From Sinohyriopsis cumingii (lineage: Eukaryota > Mollusca > Bivalvia > Unionida > Unionidae), in NCBI GenBank assembly GCA_028554795.2, contig JAPYKE020000555.1:124001-188000 (forward strand): DNA of 64,000 nucleotides. Direction: 5' to 3'. The position numbers and the translations under genes were made by a program. Position 1 is the first letter of the stretch. Each line of letters opens with the position of its first letter. The notes under the pieces are model-generated. The model did not search any database. It was not told where the DNA came from and was given only the letters and a program-made list of their open reading frames with translations. Of the stretch, positions 1 to 11,613 are shown piece after piece.

Positions 1-414
1 AAATCTAAGAACTCAAGACAAGTAATTCAAGTTAGTTTGGTAAAGTAAGTAAATATAACAAATACAGATCTCAAGATTCACATTCAAGTAAACAGTACAT
101 ATGATGATTAACTTTAGAAATGACGGTCGGTTAGGCAAACCTACATAAATATTTCTCACAATGAAAAGTATGCCTACAACAGAACTCTATATAAAGGGAT
201 TATAATGGTAACCACACTATACATTGTGCTTGTTACCATATACGCAAATTTTCCGATACGTTTGTCAACTTATTCTGCAAGAAAATAGATTGCGGATTAT
301 TATTTTAAAAAAATGATGGCACAGAATGGCAGTTAATGAAGTGAAGTAAATCATATATTGCAAAGTAAGAAAACATATAAAATATCCTCAAATTTAATTT
401 TCTTATAACGCACA
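1..414. other. AT-rich intergenic DNA, nothing recognised
   Basis: I see no coding segment, RNA gene or clear repeat here apart from the left copy of the 8-bp target duplication AACGCACA at 407-414, which belongs to the element that follows. Confidence 0.6.
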
Positions 415-606
415 CAGGGTCGGCGCTACCATATAGGAAAACTAGGCAGCCGCCTAGGGCGCTGATTTCGGGGGGGGGGGTATTTTTTTCAAAAAATTAT
501 TGTTTGTAACTTCTGAAATTGATATTTTCCGGGGTGGGGGTGGGGGCGCCAGAATCTAACGTTGCCTAGGGCGCCACATAGTCTGGCCGGGTCTGGCGCG
601 GCCCTG
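415..606. mobile_element. Non-autonomous hAT-like MITE with 8-bp TSD
   Basis: A 192-bp GC-rich island in AT-rich DNA. It begins CAGGGTCGGCGC and ends GGCGCGGCCCTG, so its ends are imperfect inverted repeats of the CAGGG...CCCTG type. It is flanked by a perfect 8-bp direct repeat, AACGCACA (407-414 and 607-614). An 8-bp target duplication with CAGGG ends is typical of the hAT superfamily. The interior has G runs and the near-palindromic words CCTAGGGCGC and GCCTAGGGCGCC. There is no ORF, so it would need a transposase from elsewhere. The family assignment is inferred from the ends and TSD only. Confidence 0.8.
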
Positions 607-1204
607 AACGCACATCCGTATTCGATCTGAAAATTATCACTGGGAACATAATAAATAATACATCAAATATTTTAGTGTCCTCAGTTCATATTGGCACGAA
701 CAGATAACCACCACCCTCTAAAAATGTCAGCGATATAATTTTACAAAAGCTGCAGAAGGGAACTCAAAGTTGTCTGATGTTATACGCAACACGCATAAAA
801 GGTTCAACCATTCTTACCGGATGATTAAAACGGCGCAAGGCTTCTAACTGAATGCGGTCGTTGGTTCCGGTCAGTTAAAACACAGGCTGAATCCATACGC
901 TGGTTCCGCCTGTGAGTCTCCACAACTCTACCTTTGCAACAACTATGAAACCCATTTCAAGCTATATAAAGATTTGTTTCCAATTATACAATGGTAAAAT
1001 TAAGTATTACTTGTTTAAATCATGCTAGTAAATATGCTGCTTGTCAACAACCCTCACAACTGATCACACTTTGTAAAGTATGGGTCACGATGCATCCAAA
1101 GCTATGCCGGATATATCATCGCCTATAATTTGCCATGCCCTTTTTTCTTATCTGCGAATTTTACTGCAGTCATCCTAGCCTAGTAATCGTCTTCGCCTCC
1201 CCTT

Positions 1205-1482
1205 TCAAAGGAAATCTACTTCCCTAACCACTATGTTCACTTAATAATTGTTTGAAAAATGAATCTAATACAGCGTCGACTTTGATCTATCTATATCTAT
1301 CTATCTATCTATCTGTCTGTCAGTCTGTATGTCTGTCTGTCTATCTATTTAGCTATATACAAACATGTCTGTTTGTCTGTCTGTCTATTTGTCCTATTAA
1401 ACGAAATCTGCTTTCCTAACCACTATGTTCACTGTGTAATTGTTTCAAGAATGAATATAATATGGCATCGGCGTCAAAGATG
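1205..1482. repeat. Direct repeat pair flanking a CTAT/GTCT microsatellite
   Basis: Two similar stretches of about 80 bp (about 1205-1283 and 1398-1480) share CCTAACCACTATGTTCAC, an ATTGTTT word and an AATGAAT word. They flank an imperfect (CTAT)n/(GTCT)n array at about 1284-1395. This looks like a local duplication around the microsatellite. The rest of 615-2090 is non-coding, with more imperfect CTAT/CCAT tetranucleotide tracts (about 1640-1880) and a GATA array at 1931-1952. Confidence 0.6.
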
Positions 1483-2094
1483 AACTTATCCTCATCCACC
1501 CACCCACACAATTACTAATAATTCAAATTGCTTCTGCTATAGGTCAATGACAATCCAGAAAAAGTAATGAATACCATAGTTTTACTATTAATAATCCACT
1601 GATGAAAGCGAATTGGACGAAACGTTAGGAGACTGTTTTTCTCTATCCATCCCTTTATCTATATATCCATCCGTCTATATGTCTAACTATCCACCCATCT
1701 GCCTTACTGTTCATTCATTCATCTGCCTAACCATCCATTTAGCTATCGATTAATCCATCTATCCATCTGTTTATCCATCCTTCTCTCTGACAGCCCATCT
1801 TGCTGTCTGTCAATCTGTCCATCCGTCCATCATTCCGTCTCTCTGACTATCTATATATTTATCTCTCTCACTCTATCTGTGATATACTTTTGCCAGATAA
1901 ATAAGTACGCGATTGTTTGATTTTCTTGATAGATAGATAGATAGATAGATAGAGAGCGAACATAGATGGATCGGCAGAATGTTGTTGCTACTCATTCTAG
2001 CTGATTTTGCAGCAGCAAACACCTATTGTAGTTTTTGTACTTCTATCCGACCCTATTGACATATAATGTTTCCCCTAATACGTTCAGTTGTCTG

Positions 2095-2800
2095 TTGTTG
2101 CTACGACGATTTGCCGATTCATTGATCTTTATCGTACGAAACTAGTTTGCCCATTCCAACATTCAAAACAACTGCTGTATCGAGACTTCTGTCTCGAACC
2201 CTATCTACATTTATTGTGGTTATATGAAAGAGGTAGTTAATCGATTTCGTGTGTACCCTTAGTATTCCCTTGTCCAATTACAGGTTTATATTGTATTTTG
2301 GTCTGCTCGAGTATTGTTATCAGCATAAAATATGTTTATTGATCGATAATAATCACTGTCATCCATTGTCGAAGGTCATGTGCGTCACTAGTATAGGCCG
2401 TATATTATTCACTCAAATCAAAATAAATACAGTGTGCTAAATGTTGGGAAGCTAATGTTATACAGTTATCTCTTAGTGCTTTAAAAGAAGATAGTAAAAG
2501 AAACATTAAAATTATAAACTTCATGTCAAAACTTTGTTTTCTCTTTGAAGAAGACTTTTTTAAGCTTTTTAATATCGAAAGAATATTTATTTAAAGAAAA
2601 TTTTGAAAATGGTAGCAAATCGTTATTCTCCGCCGTCATTACTTTTACCTAAAACTAATTTTAGCTAACGAAAATATTTAAGAGAAGGTAAGCATATAAT
2701 ACTTTTACAATATTAGCTCGACAGTAGTTGAAAGGCTTCAGAAAATTTATATTTTCATCTCAAGGAAGAGGACCAATACATAAATAATGGTACTCATCTC
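2095..2800. repeat. AT-rich duplicated module, copy A (short)
   Basis: This stretch resembles parts of 4080-4800 and 13150-13600. Shared marks are CATTGTCGAAGG (2365 region), a GAAAGAATATT word, and the order in which they occur. It carries no convincing ORF. Copies B and C are longer. The module could be an old mobile element or a segmental duplication; no terminal repeats are visible. Confidence 0.5.
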
Positions 2801-4079
2801 CATTACTCTCTTTCCCTAAGTGGTATTTTTCCTTTAAATGGACACCATGTAATAAATGCAATAAACTTTACGGGGGCAGATATGCATTCCGGTAAATCTA
2901 TGCCAACGTTTAGATTATATTTAATACTGTAATACAATTTTTAGTACGAAGAAAGGTTAGATAGACATACGACTTCTAAAAATATAAAGACTTAGCGTGT
3001 CTGTAATCACGCGTTTTGTTCTTTGATGATTGCTTATAAATTCATAACTAAGCATATTTTTTAGAGATCATGCAAATACTAAATTAATCAGGATATATTT
3101 TATGCATATATATATATGTGTTTAAATCAGTCTTGGTATCAGACAAAGGTATTGGATAACTTAGTCTTTGTGACGATAATATTCGATATCCTAAAACTAT
3201 CACTCAAACTTTCATCAAAACATATAGAGGCTTAGAACAGAAATATTATAATATTACTTAAATATTCACTGCGGAAATTTTCAACGACTTAGATATTTTG
3301 AAACCGCCACAGCTCGCAGAGATAAAGTTAAACGACATGATCAAAATTATCCAAAAGTAATTCAATAAGCAGATTCACATTTTTAATTAATGCTGTAAAT
3401 GCATTGCACTTTAGCTTGCTCAACAGTTTTATTCTAAAAAGAGTTAAGTAATTGCTTGTGGGAGAAGGGACTTCAGGTTTTCCAAATTTGGTTCAGATAG
3501 GTCATGTTTAATTTCCCTGCCCATGCGATTGGGGTTGTTGGGTTCATCAACTTGTCATAGCATATTTCTTACAAAGCGTATACACAATCAGTTAATTTCT
3601 GTTTATTCAGGCTTCTGATAATAAATCCCATGCATTTCAACCAAAACCAGAACTGAGCACAATTCATTGAGTATGGGTCACTTACAATTCATTTATATGA
3701 AAAGTCTATCATCTTATGTCATTTGCAATGTTATTTCTTCTTACTCTTTGAATGAGAATACACATATCCTAGCCGTATGTATATCGCATATCAAGAGCTA
3801 TTGGCTATTTCTTCTTTGCTCATTTGCTAGCAGTAATAGTAACAGTAGTGCCGGTAGTAAGAACAGCAGCAAAATTAATAGCAGGTTTTGAATTTTCCTT
3901 TTCATTGGTGTTGGCGTCGTCAGCGACTTCTATATCATTGCTCTTATTGTTATATCGTTCCCGTTACTGTTATGTCTGCTTATTGTAGTTGCTTCTTTGG
4001 AAGCAAACCACCGATATTATCGTTTCCACAGTCACTGTTTACCCTATACTACAGTTGTATGTTATTATTGCAGTGATTT
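2801..4079. other. AT-rich intergenic DNA, nothing recognised
   Basis: Only short chance ORFs without codon structure or domain features are present. The 3830-3990 part contains AGCAGC/GTAGTA-like low-complexity sequence. I see no splice-bounded coding block and no RNA gene. Confidence 0.5.
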
Positions 4080-4299
4080 GATGAGCCATTGCTTATAATT
4101 TACTTTATCACACGAAATGAGTTTGCTATCTCCAGCATAAAAACGATTGTATCAAGCTCTTGATGTCTGCCTCGATCCTATCCTACAATTATTGTGGTCA
4201 TTTGATAAGATTGTTTACTCAGTTGTTGTGTCTCGTTTGTATCCCCTCACCCTTTCAATGGTTTATATTGCGCATTTGATTGCTTGGCCATTTTGATAA

Positions 4300-6115
4300 A
4301 AGTTTAATAAATGATATTTGTTGGAGAGCAAACATTTTTACCATTGTCGAAGGATAATGTCCATATCACGTACGATCCAAGTATTCGTCGTCTGTTTACT
4401 CCAGTATATTCATTGTTAAAACATTAAGTAGAGGTTTATTGGGAAACTAAGATCACAAAGTTACCACTTCGTGAAATTTATAAGATAGTACAGGACAAGA
4501 TTTTTTTAAAAAATAAACTTCCATTCAAAGGTTTGATAGTTTGTTTGTTTATCTCTATTTAAAAAAAAAATGTTTTTATTTTAGTTCAGATCTACTGACT
4601 ATAGAAAGAATATTGATTTTTTTTAAAATTGACAATAGTATCAAACCGTTGTTCTACTCCGTCAGTATGGTTACTATGTTACCAGACTTAATAAAGAGAA
4701 TGTATCTCCGTTAACAATTTTGTCAAAACTTGCTATTCTCAAAGTTTCAGATCGCATTATTTGTTATTTGGAATAAGCGACATAAACATTCAATTATTTC
4801 AATTCTTAGCGTTATTTTTTCTAGTTATATGCCGGTTAGCATAACACAGAGATAACTTACATATTTTATAATAGTCTAACTATTGCGGTTAAGAAAGGTT
4901 TGAGTCAAATGTGATCTTAAGCTGAGACGTGTAATGAAAATTGTGTGTGGAAGTAACTATAAAGAAAGGTAATAGCAGTTGCCTGTGGAAGTGATTAGAA
5001 TGAAAGACAAATATACATGATGAAATATATCGATCAGCATTTCACTGAAAATTTAGTTTATAAACCATTAAGTTGCAGTTGATAACAAATACGTTGAACT
5101 TGCTAATTCTTTAATTTAGAATACTTTTAAACAAGGATCATCCGAAATGAAACAATGAAGTACAGTGAATGGAATGTCGTACGTATGGAAATTCGAAACT
5201 TAAGTGAGAATAACATATCTTTAATGTTTTTAGTAAAAACCAGCAGTAATAATTAACAGGCAAACTAAAACTATTTCCTACCGTATGTAGTTTCTTACAG
5301 ATAAGATTGAAACTATTTTCACATAAAAAAGACAAAGTACTAACAAATCTTCAAAGACACAATCATCACAAATAAAGTCAAAAACTAATACACTCCGCGT
5401 TTTATGACAACATTTTAGCTGAAATTTATTTATTTATTTATTTATTTATGGAAAATTAATTAAGCTACCTAGTACATAAGAATATAAGTTTGCAAAGAAA
5501 TATTATATTTGCCTCAGCATGTAAATTTCACTAAAAATGATTTTCAAAAAAGCATGCAAATGTGAAGAAGGGCAAGGAATTAAAGTTGGTTTCTTAATAT
5601 TCGGAGTTGTGTAAATTTCAAGTTCGAATTCTATAGGGGTCAAATTCCCTAGTACAGAAAATCAAACATAGAATTATATTGATTATCCAGTATGAAAAGG
5701 TGATAATGGACTTTTATATATCTGATGAATCCGTACTTGAATCATTTAAGGGAAAATTGATTGACATGTTTGTCTATTTTCATTCTTTTGTACCATTTTT
5801 TCTCAAGCTACTGCGCTCCGCAAATCAAAGTTCATTATAAACTCAAATTGCTGAGAAACCGTTTTTTTATTGAAAACAGAGATGTATCACCCGATGTTAA
5901 ACTGAAAAATCCCAAAAATAGAGAAAAACATTTTAGTTTTCAATGGTTTTCAGACAAGGAATTTATGCTTTAAATCAATATGATATAGATTTAGAAATAA
6001 CATTATTTGCTCAATTGTTAATACTTTCCGATTCTGCTTTAATTATAATAGGTGATCATCAACACCCACTCTCGCTACCTACTTTATTCAAAGAAGATGA
6101 TACCGTGCATTTGTT
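4300..6115. repeat. AT-rich duplicated module, copy B
   Basis: About 1.8 kb aligns by eye, in the same order and strand, with 13150-15930. Shared marks include TTGTCGAAGG, GAATATTGA/GAATATTTA near the middle, GTTGATAACAAA (about 5079), ATCATCCGAAAT (about 5138), TGCCTCAGC (about 5512), CATTTAAGGGAAAATTG (about 5743) and CTACCTACTTTATTCAAAG (about 6075). Divergence is substantial, so the duplication is old. The short ORFs inside are not conserved in frame between copies, so I call no gene. An (ATTT)n tract sits at about 5425-5448. Confidence 0.65.
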
Positions 6116-6780
6116 TCATAATTTGAAAAATGTAGATATTTTTACTTAATGTAGGTCGTGCAATTCTTGCCAAAACTATAAATTGCCATCATCTTCAATT
6201 ATTCCTCACAAAATATTCTCAGCTCCATTTGTTCTTTTAGTAGCTAGAGAACAACTAAAATAAGTAAACTTATTATACGTTTTGAATATTTAGTTCTAAA
6301 TGTGAACGGCAGATGAAATTTTCATTATGCCTAAGAAATTAATTAATTTCACTTCCATTCTTGAAAAAAATAATACCACTTACCGTTTTTCAAAGTTCTT
6401 GACATTTTAACCTATGTTTGAGATCAGGAGTCTCTTCAAATATCTCAGAGAACTTTGTCAAGCACTTGTATCTGAATTTGATGAGATTGTACAACAAAGA
6501 CACTTTCATGAAAGACACATTGCTGAATCAGAAAATTATACGAGATAGATATTTTAGAAAACTTGAGTACATTATGTTTCTAGTAAGATTTGACAACCGT
6601 TGAAAAGAGATTTGGAGAAATGCAATAGTAAAAAAAAACTTAGCAATATTCATTCCAGTATACAAATTTTGTTTTAATTCTTTTATACTTGTGTTCTCTC
6701 TGCTTTACGCAATTTAGACATTGCTCTTCCGATTGAATAGCAACTTTCCAGCAATGGTGCCGTTTGTTGGGGTGACAGCA
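6116..6780. other. AT-rich intergenic DNA, nothing recognised
   Basis: No supported gene or RNA. The right edge runs into a GT microsatellite (6785-6804). Confidence 0.5.
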
Positions 6781-6805
6781 ATATGTGTGTGTGTGTGTGT
6801 GTGTG

Positions 6806-6999
6806 CTTTAACATTTTTTCAGTCATATCGCTGCGATGTCTGCAGTGTAGCAGTTTATAGTTATGTCTAGCTCTGGGGCAACATGCCGCAGACATATAGC
6901 ACGATGTCCCACCCAGTCACATTATTCTGACACCAGGCCAACCAGTCCTAACACTGACCTCTTAATGCTGAGCTCCTAGCGAGGCAGCTGTTATTACCG
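6806..6999 (-). mobile_element. tRNA-derived SINE, family 2, head-truncated copy
   Basis: In reverse complement this matches the body of the family-2 SINE seen at 40145-40469. It has the segment around GGTGTCAG, the CATGATGCCCCAGTGCTAGA-like segment, the CTGCAGACATCG(C) segment and the GATATGACTGAAAAA segment. The tRNA-like head is missing, which means the copy is truncated on its 5' side. The (GT)n tract at 6785-6804 adjoins its 3' side. Confidence 0.7.
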
Positions 7000-7393
7000 A
7001 TTTAAGAGACTAGTTATTGTAATTCTGGAGTATTTACTTTAATATAAGCTCATTAAATAACATTACTTTATTTTGAAGAGCACAATATCATCTTTTATGC
7101 ATACGTTCTGACTCGCTGTTGTAGGAAATATTTACCCCGCCTACGACCAGTGAAATTACTGTTCATAGTATTTTGGACAAAGAGGTGTTAGGATGAGCGG
7201 AGAGCAGGAAATAGGTCAATTTTCGCTTATGATTCAGCAGTGTACCATTATTCCCTTAGAATCCCTTCACATAATTGAATTCAGCGAGTTTTTCCAGCTT
7301 AAAAAAATGTCACAATATTTTCTATATTTGCACAATATTTTGAATAAATTCAGAAATGTCCAATATATTGTTACGATTTTCTACGTCTTATAA

Positions 7394-7660
7394 AAACAGA
7401 ACGGAGGGAAAGTAAAACAAAAGTTTAAGTAAAATCAACAGGCAATACCTTTTCTTACAATGCGTAATATAAATTCAAAATGCATACTCAATATTGTGAA
7501 AACATGCCAAATAATCATACATATTATATCGCAGGTAAATAAAAATAGGATGATCTGAATACATTCCAATAGTCTTGAATGTCCTGACATAAAACCATGA
7601 TTTAATCCAAAAAGGTCTTTAAATGTGTTCACAAACATCCAATGAAATGTATTAATCCTA
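7394..7660. repeat. Diverged dispersed repeat, family X, copy 1
   Basis: It shares an ordered set of words with 17955-18260 and 63215-63600: AGTCTTGAATGTC, an AATGTCTTTAAATG-type word, and (with the 63-kb copy) GATCTGAAT and TTTAAGTAAA..TCAACA. In all copies the left edge resembles the minus-strand end of LTR family A. It may therefore be a related solo LTR continuing towards 8140, but I see no clean ends or TSD. The rest of 7660-8147 is AT-rich with no gene. Confidence 0.45.
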
Positions 7661-8147
7661 CATTAAAATAACACTTTATCAATTCCAATGAAAGTTTAAA
7701 ATTAATCATTCATTTTGAATCATATCTGATTTCAACAACACAAATATAAACTCTTATCAAAATGGATTCTCACATATTGATTTAAAATAGGAATGAATTA
7801 TTTTCTATCAAATCACTGTTTATACACATCTTCACTTCACATATAATAGAACAGAATGTTCAACATTCCAACGGAAAAAAACTAATCTAATTCTAAATGC
7901 AATGGAAACATTTTGTTTACATCTTACAATAATTGACAAAAGATGACTATGTAAACATTCTGTTTACAAGTAAAGTCATGCACAAACTAAAGCACTCATT
8001 ATAAATTAATGTACTTAACTACATAAAACAATAATATCACAGAGACGGATAGCAAGAAAGATTGCATTTTCAGTACAAGTACTTCTGTATATTGCATCTG
8101 TAAAGTGGACATCTGATGAAACTCAACCGTATTGTCAAAATACATAG

Positions 8148-9107
8148 TGTTACGTATATCAGATTTAAGATCTATTTATTTTAATTTAATTTGTTTGTTT
8201 GTCAGTTTTTAAAACAAAATTATATTATATGCTATTATAAGGTACATTTATTTAATGGAGATGATATTTGTCCAGAAAATTGGTTGACCTGAATGATTCT
8301 TTTCATAAACACCAGGTGTTGATCTAAATTCTGACCTTGATTCAAAATTAGCAAACAAAGTTCTATTTTATTTTAAAATGATTCATTGTTTCCAAGGTCA
8401 TGATGGGATTACATTTAAGATGTAAACAACATTTTTATTTTGTTATTTCTTAGAGACAATGATTGGTCTAATTAATGCCATTTTATGTGTACCTGATATA
8501 AACACGATCACGTGACCCCCTTCTGATATCGCAACTTGGGGCAATTTCGAAACTAGGTCTTATGATACAATATAACCTTTATTTTAGAGAGAGATCTCTC
8601 AGTATTGAGCTTTTCACACTGATGTAAATTTAATTTGTTGTAGCCACTTCTTGAGCTATAATTTATTCAGATCATTTGGATTTCAAAAAGATTAATTCTT
8701 TATTCTCTGGAAATATTTTGAGGAGTGCTCACACAGAAATTTTGGAAAGACATTGCTTACAAACATAATTTGGATTTCTAACACCGGAGTTCCATTATTT
8801 GTATTTCTACAAGGAACTGTAGATAAGCACAGTACTGACTGCAGCATACGTCATCGTCATCCATCTTGGATTTTCCATCAGGAATCGAACTTGAAATTAT
8901 TAGAACATTTATTACTAGGACTTTTGCAATTTAATTCGTGGATTATTCTTAGATTATTTTTGGATTTGATTCTTGAAATCGTATGTTCTTCTCTTGTTTT
9001 CATTTTTATAGAATTTTATATGAAAATAATTTGTTTGTTAAATTTTAAAAAGCTTGTTGTTTTCACTCTTTTTGTGTTACTGTTTATTCGAGCCTAAACA
9101 GGAAACA
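8148..9107 (+). mobile_element. 5' LTR (family A) of a decayed Ty3-type retrotransposon
   Basis: It starts TGTTACGTATAT and ends near ...CCTAAACAGGAAACA. The ends agree with other copies of the same LTR, at 24041-24954 (+), 47785-48663 (-) and 52721-53631 (-), whose ends read TGTTAYG... and ...ACGTAACA. The last 320 bp are nearly the same as 11291-11613, the 3' LTR of this element. A putative primer-binding region begins TGGGCGGTCG at 9114. The LTR carries a chance ORF (8753-9097) that is not a gene. Confidence 0.8.
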
Positions 9108-9235
9108 TAGAAATTGGGCGGTCGTCCTAAGGATTTTTGTATTTTGGCTAAAATATTTCAGAAAACATTGTTTTTCTATATTTGAATTTCCCTAGTTTGT
9201 GAAATTTTTAGTGCGATCGACAAGCTTTTTCTAAA

Positions 9236-10130
9236 ATGTCATCAAAAGTGGAAATCTTTCTTTTAAATCCTACCCAGGAACAATTAGATCTTTTCAAAAA
9301 AGATGATTTGATTCAAATTGCCAGAAAATACTATCTTTCTAAAGTAAAGGCTTCTTTAACGAAACAGGAAATAAAATATATTTTGGTTCAGTATTTGGTA
9401 GAAAAAATGTTTTGGATAAAAGTGCTTTGGCTTCAGTCAGTGCAACTGTATCAGATTCTGACACAAAAATGAAGGAATTAGAATTAAAATACAAGATAGA
9501 ATTGGAGTTGACGAAGCTGGAGCTTCAGAACAATAAAGAAGAAAAACAAATGCAAATGCAGTTGCAACTGGAAAAAGAAAAAGAACAAATGAAATTGGAG
9601 AAAGAGAAAGAACAAATGAAATTACGAGCAGAAGAAAGAGAAAAAGAAAGACAAATGCGAAACAAACAATTGTAGTTACAATATGAAAAAAGGTGAGAAA
9701 GAGACAGGAAAGAGAGAAAGAAAAACAATTGCATTTGCAAGCCGAAGAAAAAGAGAAAGAAAGACAGATGCAGTTACAAGAAAAGCAAATGCAATTAGAT
9801 CAGGATGAAAGAGAGAAAGAGAGCGAATATCAATGTAAAATGAAAGATATGTCAAGTGAAAAACACATTCATACTTCACATTTAAATATACGTTTTGATC
9901 TTGCAAAGAACATTAGGTTAGTGCCCCCTTTCAGAGAAAGAGAAGAAGACAAATATTTTATTCGTTTTCAAATGGTTGCTGAAAATATGAAATGGCCAAG
10001 GGAGCCTTGGACCCAGTTATTACAATGTGTACTCACTGGTAATGCTAGTGATATTTATAATTCATTGTTAGTTCACCAATGTGGTGACTATGCTGTGGTT
10101 CAAGAGTGCATTATAAGGGGTTATGAGTAA
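9236..10130 (+). pseudogene. Retrotransposon gag relic (frameshifted, interrupted)
   Basis: The coding trace starts with ATG at 9236 and has a short N-terminal block, FLLNPTQEQLDLFKKDDLIQ. A long Glu/Lys/Gln-rich coiled-coil-like stretch follows (about 9470-9840, dominated by EKEKEQMKL/KERQMQL units). A conserved-looking capsid-like part then runs to 10130 (FDLAKNIRLVPPF, then WPREPWTQLLQ). It is spread over different frames, with a frameshift near 9410-9470 and stops around 9675-9700. The gag ends abruptly and RT-like coding begins within 20-60 bp, so the end of gag, protease and the start of RT appear deleted. This order (coiled coil, then capsid, directly before pol) fits Ty3-type elements of invertebrates. 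Confidence 0.75.
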
Positions 10131-10133
10131 GTC

Positions 10134-11290
10134 GCTGAAGATTATCGGCAAAAACCCTCTCAAACAGGAATACTTGAAAAAGGTAATTCAATATTTGCTG
10201 GAGAATGATTTTATAGAGCCCAGTAAAAGTGACGAGTTACCCATGCATACTTGTTCCAAAACCAGATAAAACGTCCGTATGTATACTGATTATATAAAGG
10301 TGAATAGTGTGATAAAAACAGATTCATTCCCATTAACAAGAATCGATGACTGTATTGATAAGATTGTGAATGCCAAGTATGCCACCAAATTTGACCTTCT
10401 GAAGGGATTTTGGCAGATTCCACTAACGGAAAGACCAAAGGGAATTTCGGCATTCGTGACTCCAGATGGACTTTATGATTAACTCTGGTCTAGACAATTG
10501 TGATGCTTACATCGATGGTGTCATCATCTACAACAACAGCTGGAAAGAACATTTAGCAACGATTCGGAAATATTTTGGCAGACTCACAGATGCATTTTTG
10601 ACAATTAATTTATCTGAAAGTGATTTCTTCCGTGCTAGTGTTACATTTCTGGGACACATCTTGGGACATGGACAAGTTAAACCTATAGATGCTAATGTCG
10701 AGGCTATCTGTGAATTTCCCGTGCCTGGTAATAAAAAGCAACTGATGCGATGTTTGGGTATGGCCGGATACTATCGAAAATTTTGCTCAAATTTTTCTAA
10801 CATTGCTGAACCCCTGACAAAATTTATTGAGTAAGAAAAACTAAAATCCTTTGGACTGAAAAATGTCAGGAGGTCTTTGACAAGTTGAAAGCCATACTTA
10901 AAAGAGCGCCAGTTCTTACAGCTCCAAATTTCAGCCAATCCTTTAAACTGTCTGTTGATGCAAGTGATGTTGGCGTTGGAGCAGTTTTGATTCAAGAAGA
11001 TGAAAGTGGTATTGATCACCCAGTGTGCTAATTTTCCAAGAAATTAAATAAGCATCAAATGAATTATTCAACAATCGAGAAGGTATGTTTGGCTTTGATA
11101 TTGGCATTACAACATTTTGAGGTTTACCTTAGTTCAGCTCCTTCCTTGATTGTTGTATTTCGTGATCACAACCCCCTTACTTTCATCGGCAAGATGAAAA
11201 ATAAAAATCAGAGACTATTAAGGTGAGTTTGTTGTTACAGGAATATAATCTTGACATCAGGTACATCAAGTGAAAAGATAATTTGATAGC
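10134..11290 (+). pseudogene. Ty3-type pol relic: reverse transcriptase and RNase H
   Basis: Frames 10279-10482 and 10466-10834 show typical RT segments: KVNSVIKTDSFPL, ATKFDLLKGFWQIPL, FVTPDGLY, then AYIDGVIIY, VTFLGHILGHGQVKP and RCLGMAGYYRKFCSNFS. The segment normally found between DGLY and the catalytic motif is missing (an internal deletion at about 10480). The catalytic YxDD motif reads YIDG, so a catalytic Asp is lost. RNase H follows from about 10860 (SFKLSVDASDVGVGAVLIQ) to about 11285, with stops and shifts. The RNase H reading breaks off just where the 3' LTR fragment begins. There is no integrase. The copy cannot be active. Confidence 0.85.
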
Positions 11291-11613
11291 AGAGTTTCCA
11301 TTTTTTGTATTTATACAAGGAACTGTAGATAAACACAGTACTGACTACAGCATACATCATCATCATCCATCTTGGATTTTCCATATGGATTCGAACTTTA
11401 AATTATTAGAACATTTATTACTAAGACTTTTGCAATTTAATTCGTGGATTATTCATAGATTATTTTTGGATTTGATTCTTGAAATCGTAGGTTCTTCTCT
11501 TGTTTTCATTTTTACAGAAGTTTCCAGGAAAATAAATTATTTGTTAAATTTTAAAAAGCTTGTTGTTTTCACTCTTTCTGTGTTACTGTATATTCGAGCC
11601 TAAACACGTAACA
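11291..11613 (+). mobile_element. 3' LTR fragment of the same retrotransposon
   Basis: It matches 8786-9107 closely base by base, ending ...CCTAAACACGTAACA, but lacks about 640 bp of the LTR start. The junction between RNase H and the mid-LTR therefore marks a deletion that removed the polypurine tract and the LTR 5' part. Confidence 0.8.

Noticed and set aside
1601..1630. Hammerhead-ribozyme-like core CTGATGA...GAAACG
   Set aside because: The 13 bases between the two conserved boxes (AAGCGAATTGGAC) cannot form stem II, and no matching helix III strand with a cleavage site is seen upstream.
8753..9097. 114-codon ORF recurring at 11283-11603 as a conserved protein
   Set aside because: Both copies lie in LTR sequence; their similarity comes from the LTR pair, and the same frame is not kept in the other LTR copies.
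9525..9906. Minus-strand ORFs with Phe/Leu/Ser runs
   Set aside because: They are the antisense of the Glu/Lys/Gln-rich gag stretch on the plus strand.
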